DNA from: Eutreptiella sp. 'Long Island Sound 2002'
Lineage: Eukaryota > Euglenozoa > Euglenophyceae > Eutreptiales > Eutreptiaceae
Direction: 5' to 3'
NCBI GenBank assembly: GCA_964036045.1
Contig: OZ038379.1
Coordinates: 75,783,992 to 75,847,991, forward strand
DNA length: 64,000 nt
A model generated the notes under the pieces. That model had not been told where the DNA came from and did not search any database. It saw only the letters and a list, made by a program, of their open reading frames with translations. The position numbers and the translations under genes were made by a program. Positions within the stretch are counted from its first letter, which is position 1. Each line of letters starts with the position of its first letter. Positions 58,256 to 64,000 of the stretch are shown here, piece after piece.

Positions 58256-61092
58256 TCAGTCGTTTGGGAGTGGCTCTTCCTTCACGTGAGGCACTGCTGC
58301 ACCAACCTCTGGGGCTGCCTCTTCGTTATCTTCCTGCTTACATGCAGGCATTTCCTCGTCCTTCGGCGCTCCACCAACCTCCTCAATCTCCTCTTGCCCA
58401 ACCGGGGCTGCAGGCGAGTCCTCCCCACTGTCCTGGTGCTCCTGCACCCCTGGACCAGCAGACTCCACCTTTTCCTCTTTGACCACCTGTTCTTCACTCT
58501 CCTTTGGCTCTGGCACCTCCGGCGGACTAGGCACAGGAATGTGCTTCTCAGTGTCCTTTGGCTCTGGAATCACGGGCGGCGTCAGCACAGGAAGCCCATT
58601 GTCACTGTCCTTTTCCGCTTCAGCTTCCGGCGCGGGAGTGACCTCCTTCTCCTCCAGTGGACTGTACGAGGGGGAGTCCTCCATTGTCTTCTTGCCCTCC
58701 TCATCGATCGCTTCCTGTTTCTGGGCGCGGCGCTCTTTCAACGCCTCCTCGGCAGCGTGGGGGTTACTGAAGCTTGTGCTGTCCTTGACTGCAATAACTG
58801 GCCACGTTGTCCCAGCTGCATCGCCCTCCTCCTCCCACTGCGGGGGAAGGAAGACCGATTCTTTCCCCTTTTTGGGCCGGGGGGTCCCCTTCGTGGCTTT
58901 CCCCGGGGTACCCACGGCCAGACGTGGCTCGCCATCAGAACCGTCCACAATGACCCATCGAATCGGCGTGTTGGCCACCCATCCAAACCGCTGTCGCAGC
59001 TGTTTGCGCGTGTCCTCAACCGCCAGTCGTCGTTGTTGGGCTTGATCCAGGCTCTGCAAAAAGGAATAAATAGTGAAACCGTGGTTCAGGCGGTTCAAGC
59101 GTGCGGTTGAACTACACTTCACCGGTTCAACCGTGCACACCTCCAGAGCTGACGCATGCGCCGATTCTGCCCTGATCGCTTTCTCCTCGTCGCCATCCCT
59201 CGATCCCGCAGCCAACTCAGTTGCCAGGGCATTCACATCCTGCGCCGTGTCGCTGGGGAGCTTGCCGGAGTCACTCTCGGAACTGGGGGCCGGAACTACC
59301 TTCTTCTTCTTCTTCTTTGGGATATGCTTTGCGGCTGGGACCCATTCGTGCTCTTCAAAAAGGGGGTCTGACTCGTCCGTCTCACTGCTGTCCGGGGCGA
59401 TTTTCCGCTTTTTCGGGGAAGCACCGCTGCCAGTTTTGGCTTTCTTTTTCGGCTTCTTGTCGCCAGAGACTTGGGCCTTTGCGGGCGGTGCTTCAGCCTT
59501 TGCACTTGTCCGCTTCTCCTTCCGGAGCTCCTTCCGGGCGGACTGAAACAGGGACTTTGGAACCACTTTGCTGCCAGGGGTGCTCCTCTCTTCTGGTGGC
59601 GGTGGTGCTGGAAAAAGTGGAGGCTTGGGGGCCTTTCCACTGCTCTCGGATGCTGCACCTGCTCCAAGTGGGCGGTCCCACACACTCTTGTAGAACTCCT
59701 CAAAGCTCTCTCCCACAGGACTTGGTAGGGGCGCGGTGGTGACGGCTGGACTGGACTACAGAGGCGTTGACCTCTGCCGTTCTGGCGCAGGACTGCCTTG
59801 CCCGGCATTGCTCAATTCCCGCAAGCCCCGCTGCACGCCACGACTCATGCGGTCGACCACTTGAGCGGCGCCAGTGATCTGCCGATACCACACGTCCCAC
59901 CACTCCACGATGGGCATGGGTGGCCATCGCCCGCGGACGACAATGCCAGGGCCACGCCGATGCACCACGAACATGTGCTCAGGCACATCACTGGCGGTCA
60001 ACTGCAGAGAAAGCAAGGAGGCAGGTGAACCGCAGAAGAGGGGGAACGCGATTCAGTGTATAGGAAGGTGACGCTCAGAAGTGCACGGTTGAAGACGGTG
60101 AAGGCGGTTCAGCCGCACGGTTGAACCCGCTGAAACGACGGTTGAACTACTGCACACTTGTTGCACCCCTTGGATCGCTTGAACCACACTTGGCTGCACG
60201 AATGGCGATGGTGCCATTGCCGGTGGCCCCGCTGCTGCCGTCGCGGCGCTTGCCTTGGCCTTCTTGTGCTTTCCCCCACCTGAGATGGTGGCGCCCATAG
60301 CCAGCATGCTGCTCGGAATCGCCGTGTACCGCTGGACCTCCGATTCGTCGAACCAACCGGGTGGCAGCTCCACCGGGGCCTTGAAGGAGAAGCGCGGACC
60401 GTGTCCTGCGCTGTGACCACCGCCGCGGCCCACGGAATCCGCGCCAAACCAGGACGCGCTCCTGGCAACACCGCACCCCGCAGTGGCCCATATCCTGAAC
60501 AGGGCATCCAGACCTGGTTCATCCAGGGACATGTGGCCCTGGGGGTCGCTCGACAGGCCCACACGGAGCACCTACAATCAGAAAACGCACATCAGAACAT
60601 TCATAAACACAAAAACACACAGCAACGAGACGCAGCATGCGCCATATCAAAACATCTACCAAAAGACCGAAAAACACCAGCACAATCAACTAGCAAACAA
60701 CAAGACAACAGCAGACCTTCCACTCCGAAAACTCCCCAGCGCTCAGGCACTTCGTCTCCCAGGGGTAGGACTGGACCCCATCCTTGTCTTCTTGGCGGTG
60801 CTTTCTCATCCAGAGCGTCATGGCACGGCGGAACGCGTACTTCGGCGTCACGTCAGCCAGCCACCGCCACTCAGGCGTCTCGGGCGCCAGGGTGGTGTCG
60901 GGGTTGCAGGTGTTGTGGACCACCACTTCTTCCTTCAGCGGGAACTTGTCGGCCAGGTGGGGGGCTGGAGGCGCTGCCGCTGCTTGTGGCGCTGGCACGG
61001 CAGGGGGATCGGCGCCTTGTCCCGTACCCAGTGCCCGCAGGCAGTCCTGCAAGGCCTTCCCCAAAGACTCGGGGTCCATGGTGCAAAGGCAC
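58256..61092 (-). CDS. Transposon gene, exons 3-6
   Basis: Exon 3 (61092-60717): PEWRWLADVTPKYAFRRAM. Exon 4 (60571-60158): VLRVGLSSDPQGHMSLDEPG ... GVQQ. Exon 5 (60001-59141): LTASDVPEHMFVVHRRGPG, EWWDVWYRQITGAAQVVDRM, a TAG at 59756-59758, then the same frame with GESFEEFYKSVWDRP and Lys-rich nuclear-localisation-like runs (KKPKKKAK, PKKRK, PKKKKKK). Exon 6 (59053-58256): an acidic Glu/Pro-rich C-terminus, ending TGA. Phases at introns 60572-60716, 60002-60157 and 59054-59140 agree. The function of this half is not recognised; the basic and acidic regions suit a nuclear DNA-binding or chromatin protein. The TAG may be CAG-to-TAG or be read through. Confidence 0.65.
59054..59140 (-). other. 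Intron of the transposon gene, 87 nt, made of GGTTCAACCG-type repeats
   Basis: Minus strand GAG|GTGTGCACGG ... CCTTTTTGCAG|AGC. It has no stop and is a multiple of three, so it could be retained. It shares the 17-mer AGTGAAACCGTGGTTCA (59072-59088, + strand) with the left subterminal repeat at 57151. Confidence 0.65.
60002..60157 (-). other. Intron of the transposon gene, 156 nt, with GGTTCAACCG-type repeats
   Basis: Minus strand CAACAA|GTGTGCAGTAG ... TTTCTCTGCAG|TTG. Phase 0 on both sides. At least four CGGTTGAAC/GTTCAACCG words lie in its first half. Confidence 0.7.
60572..60716 (-). other. Intron of the transposon gene, 145 nt, without the repeat
   Basis: Minus strand TGGAAG|GTCTGCTG ... 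TTCTGATTGTAG|GTGCTCC. T-rich, phase 0. It is the one mapped intron that lacks the GGTTCAACCG motif. Confidence 0.65.
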
Positions 61093-61176
61093 CTGAGAGA
61101 AGCAGGTGTGAAACCGTGGGGAAGCCGGTTCAACCGCACGGGTGAACCTCCTGAACCACGGTTGAACCACACACAC
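61093..61176 (-). other. Intron of the transposon gene, 84 nt, made of GGTTCAACCG-type repeats
   Basis: Minus strand GAGGT|GTGTGTGTGG ... TGCTTCTCTCAG|GTGCC; choosing this GT keeps the frame (E-V-C-L-C-T-M). It shares AACCGTGGGGAAGCCG with the left subterminal repeat in reverse complement. Confidence 0.6.
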
Positions 61177-63150
61177 ACCTCGTAGATGCCAACTTCCAAT
61201 TGAGCGTGCACTACGTGCTCATCTTCCCGTCGCCGCCGCCCGTCCCATCGAGGCATTTCCTTGTAGAGGAAGGTACGCTCGTGCGCATGGCGGAGCATTG
61301 CCTCATCCTTTTCCTCCTTGGTAGCCTTACGACCACCACCCCGGGAACTTGTGGTTAGAAAGTTGTCTTTAAAGACATGATTAAGCGACTCAACAATGTC
61401 ACCACAAAACATGGCCCCCCCCCAAGGTTGCAAATTACCCAATACGATGGCCCCCTCGTTGCGGAGCCAAAGCAAGTAGGGTGATCGTTTATGGGAACAT
61501 ATAGTGTTTTGAAACCTCTTTGCGATTTGTGCACACCCTTGGACGAATGGATCATATGTCCACCGATAGATAGCGGTTAGCAATTTCCCCATGTCCTCAA
61601 CGGTAGTGGTGACATGTGGTGTTAGACGCAAACTCTTTGCAATGGGCAACCAATTGGCAAACAAGTGCCATGTCTCTTCCCCATCGGGGAAGGACCGGCC
61701 TTTCAAAGAAACATTGGTCTTAGCGTCCCTTAGGAGGCTTTGAACCTTGGATCGTTGTGGTACCGTCAACATTGTGGCTCGTGTGCGCACAAACGTTGTT
61801 AAGTATTCACCACATCGTATCACAAGATGAAGAACACACATGATGACACACCCTATACGGTCATCCACTTTCAATAATGGACTTTCGATGCACCCTTTTG
61901 CACCAACACAACTAACTCCTTGTTTCCTATACTTTAGGAATTTTGCTTCAAGTCTTGTACTTCGTCGCCATTCACACCCTACCCATCTTTCTTTCTCCCT
62001 GGACCATGTCGCAAAAGAATAAATTGAACCAATTTCAGAAAATGTTGATAGACCAAGTATATGACGAAGCCAACGGCTATCGCCTCCAATAATGACAACC
62101 GTTCGCACCCAAAACCCTCGGAGCAACATGTAGCCACGGTCAATAATTTGTTGTATTTTTTTAGTGTCTCTCCAAAGAGGACACGCACAAGATCCGTTTC
62201 ATGCTCACTTACGAGAGCAAGGTCAAGGGTCCAATTGTAGAGCAAAGTTCGTGCTTTTTGCATGTGGTTTGCAAAACCACATGCATCTTGGCACCATGAC
62301 CTTGCTCCACATGGAAACCCATCACCACGCACTATAAGTACATAGGGGTGATCATCCCTAAATCTTGGGGAGTGCATTTCTTCTAGCACATCCCTTTGAT
62401 CACCTATATATTGTATCCAATCATCCACATCCCAACAAACCCCAACTCTTCCATCCTTTATGGTCGTTTTTAGTACTTGTCTGTTACTTAACGTGGTCCA
62501 AGCTTTATCCATCGTTGCATACGACAGAAAGCAATGTGTCCATGGGACGGTGCTTGCACTGGTTTTCTTCTCTTTGGCATCGGCCCACGAAATAAGCTTC
62601 CTGTACCTAGGGACGGTTGAACCGAGAAATTGGGATAAAGTGCGGGGTTGAACCTGCGGTTGAATGGGTTGCCGTCATGGCACCAAAAAGCGTCCAATGG
62701 TACAAACCACAAAGTATTCACATTTGTGACGCGGGCAACACGTTGCGATTCATATGTTCATGCTTTGGGCAACATTAAGCGATTATTTTGCCGTGCAAAC
62801 GTTGTCATGAAGCACAATCACAATTGTTCATTTGTGATAAGGGTTCAACCGCACCATTGAGCCCCGTTGAACCACTTGTAGGCATGTGTGCATTATGCCA
62901 CATACCTTCGCTTCGGCATCCCAAGGTCCAAAATGAGGCGCACAGCGTCGGATCCTGTGAAAGCTTTTTTTGTAGCCCTTTTTGTCTGTTTGGAAGCCCT
63001 CTGTGTGTTACCAATTCGGTCAGCAAGTTGTTTCCATAGGCGTTTTGTCGTGCCGCTTGTGCGAAAAAAGGTGAACAAGTCGTCCACCAGCTGTTGGTCC
63101 CCCCACCCGCTGTAGTGGTCGTTCACCACTTGCAGCCAGTGGTGGGACAT
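61177..63150 (-). CDS. Transposon gene, exons 1-2: probable DDE transposase
   Basis: Exon 1 (63150-62906) starts MSHHWLQVVNDHYSGW and ends ...GMPKR-AG. Exon 2 starts G-TAC, giving RYRKLISWADAKEKK. Exon 2 (62606-61177) has one frameshift at a run of seven A (62156-62162). Candidate catalytic residues are Asp in LIVRGDGFPCGA (about 62321), Asp in VIIGGDSRWLRHILGL (about 62079) and Glu in GDIVESLNHVFKD (61389-61391). The last resembles the Glu motif of MULE/IS256-like transposases. The superfamily assignment is open. Later text includes VLHLVIRCGEYLTTFV and LLRDAKTNVSLKGRSF. It sits alone between perfect TIRs, which supports a transposase role. Confidence 0.65.
62607..62905 (-). other. Intron 1 of the transposon gene, 299 nt
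   Basis: Minus strand CGAAG|GTATGTGG ... CGTCCCTAG|GTACAGG. Splicing joins AG+G (Arg) and continues YRKLISWADAKEK in the downstream frame, so the call is well supported. Two repeat clusters lie inside (62612-62665 and 62840-62880). Confidence 0.8.
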
Positions 63151-63249
63151 TTTTTAAAAAAAGTTTGTCACGCGTCAGTTTCAGGCGGTTATGCAAATAT
63201 TTTGTTCAGAAACGCGCGCGCCGCTGGCGCAGCCGCCACCGCCAACACT
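63151..63249. other. Presumed 5' region of the transposon gene
   Basis: Short stretch upstream of ATG 63150 (minus). No TATA-like word is clear. An A/T run (63151-63162) precedes the ATG directly. Confidence 0.3.
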
Positions 63250-63340
63250 GGCGGTGGTTCAACCGCGGTTCAACCGCGGTTCAGCGGTTCAACCGCGCCC
63301 CTTCCGAGTTCAACAGGGTTAAACCGGGTAAAACCACTGT
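63250..63340. repeat. Right subterminal repeat cluster
   Basis: Contains GGTTCAACCG twice in a row, then GGTTCAGCGGTTCAACCG, and degenerate copies up to the TIR. It mirrors the left cluster at 57151-57215. Confidence 0.7.
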
Positions 63341-63345
63341 GTGAA

Positions 63346-63372
63346 GTACCTGATCCAAATGAGCACGTAGGG
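63346..63372 (-). repeat. Right terminal inverted repeat
   Basis: GTACCTGATCC ... CACGTAGGG, the exact reverse complement of 57110-57136. AGGCGCTG of element 1 RNase H follows at once. Confidence 0.95.
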
Positions 63373-64000
63373 AGGCGCTGCTATCCGCAGTGGGTCTGCA
63401 CCTCGTGGATCCTGACCGAGGGTTCGTCCTGCGCACCAACGCTTCCGACTACGCCGTTGGCGCTGTGTTGGAACAAGTGCTTGACGATGGGAGGCACGTG
63501 CTGGTGGCCCTCTGGAGCCGCGTCCTGGCGGAAGGCCAGAGACGGACGTGGACGCCCCGAGAAAAGGAGGCGTATGCCACCAACATGGCTCTCAGGAAAT
63601 GGGCTGGGTACATAGCCCTCCATCCCGTCACCGTCTGCACCGACCATCAGAGTCTGTAGTCGTGGCACAAGGAGCACGTGGTCACCCCCTCCAGTCCCGC
63701 CTCCCGACGACTCAAGATGGCATGAGACCTTGGCCAAGTTCGACCTCACCGTTGTGTATGTTCCTGATAAGGACAACACCGTGGCGGACTGTCTCAGTAG
63801 GTGGGCCTATCTCGCCAGCAAGGGCATGACGGATGTCTCTGCCCATGGCGATGAGGCTGAGACCGCTGAGGCCAAGAGGATCATACAAATGGAGCGCCTG
63901 ATGGAGGAGGAGGGTGTTAAATGCTTTGTCGTCATGGCTGCGGATGCCCCCCTCCGAAGGAGGATGGGCAGAGCGGTCAGGGTACTCGCCTCTGAAAGAG
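63373..64000 (+). pseudogene. pol: pol of element 1: RNase H and linker, continuing past the window
   Basis: Resumes ALLSAVGLHLVDPDRGF, RTNASDYAVGAVLEQ, REKEAYA and CTDHQSL, followed by TAG 63657-63659 at the same place as in element 2. After SWHKEHVVTPS a one-base insertion near 63707 shifts the frame. The text then matches element 2 (YVPDKDNTVADCLSRW) up to the window end. Integrase and 3' LTR lie beyond. Confidence 0.88.

Larger units (their letters stand above)
57110..63372 (-). mobile_element. DNA transposon with 27-bp TIRs and a TET/JBP-like domain
   Basis: It has perfect terminal inverted repeats and a length of 6,263 bp. It is inserted in pol of element 1 between CA and AGGCG. Compared with element 2, only one base (A) appears duplicated. 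It encodes a minus-strand gene with at least five introns and candidate DDE residues, followed by a 2-oxoglutarate/Fe(II) dioxygenase-like domain. GGTTCAACCG-type repeats cluster inside both ends and in most introns. The CCCTACGTG terminus and near-absence of a duplication do not match a superfamily that I can name. The oxygenase association recalls the KDZ transposons with TET/JBP genes reported in basidiomycetes. Confidence 0.88.
29381..64000 (+). mobile_element. Element 1: Ty3/gypsy chromovirus-type retrotransposon, split by two insertions
   Basis: It consists of a 5' LTR (29381-32591), gag (about 32896-37248), UAG, and the pol start to 37436. It is then interrupted by element 2 with a CTGG duplication, continues in pol at 54479-57109, is interrupted by a DNA transposon (57110-63372), and resumes in RNase H at 63373 up to the window end. 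The pol reading frame is restored exactly if both inserts and their duplications are removed, which proves the order of insertion. Its integrase and 3' LTR lie beyond the window. Gag has several frameshifts and pol has a stop and a mutated RT active site, so this copy is dead. Confidence 0.9.

Overview
The window is a nested cluster of transposable elements from a GC-rich eukaryotic nuclear genome. I see no rRNA or tRNA gene, no bacterial operon and no confidently recognised host gene. The non-LTR element with RNase H, the chromovirus, the spliceosomal introns and the extreme CA-rich repeats would suit a large-genome green alga or another protist. The sequence alone does not fix the species.

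Layout. (1) 1-3035: the 3' end and 3' LTR of a Ty3/gypsy-type element whose body lies upstream of the window. (2) 3036-10835: strongly C/A-rich tandem repeats carrying a recurring CGCCA-GGAG-TGGCG hairpin. (3) 10836-24139: a giant non-LTR retrotransposon block. ORF1 is about 1,370 aa. ORF2 has APE endonuclease, reverse transcriptase, RNase H and a zinc finger. A downstream coding stretch combines a probable Ulp1/C48-like cysteine peptidase with a long arginine/serine (RS) domain. (4) 24140-29380: low-complexity, unassigned and AT-richer sequence without a clear gene. (5) 29381-64000 (+): a Ty3/gypsy element ('element 1') that runs past the window end. It is split by a full-length relative ('element 2', 37437-54474, minus strand, CTGG target duplication) and by a DNA transposon (57110-63372).

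Element 2 has about 3.0 kb LTRs, a polypurine tract, a very large gag, protease, RT, RNase H, integrase and a C-terminal chromodomain. Gag and pol lie in one frame, separated by a single UAG conserved in both elements. Removing element 2 plus one CTGG rejoins the pol frame of element 1 exactly. Removing the DNA transposon plus one A rejoins it again.

The DNA transposon is the most unusual object. It has perfect 27-bp terminal inverted repeats and almost no target duplication. Its minus-strand gene has at least six exons and candidate DDE residues. A TET/JBP-like 2-oxoglutarate/Fe(II) dioxygenase-like domain lies downstream on the same strand. Four of the five mapped introns contain the same GGTTCAACCG/CGGTTGAACC repeats found beside the element termini, which resembles introner biology.

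Most copies carry nonsense mutations and frameshifts. Many frameshifts fall in homopolymer runs, so some may be sequencing errors.
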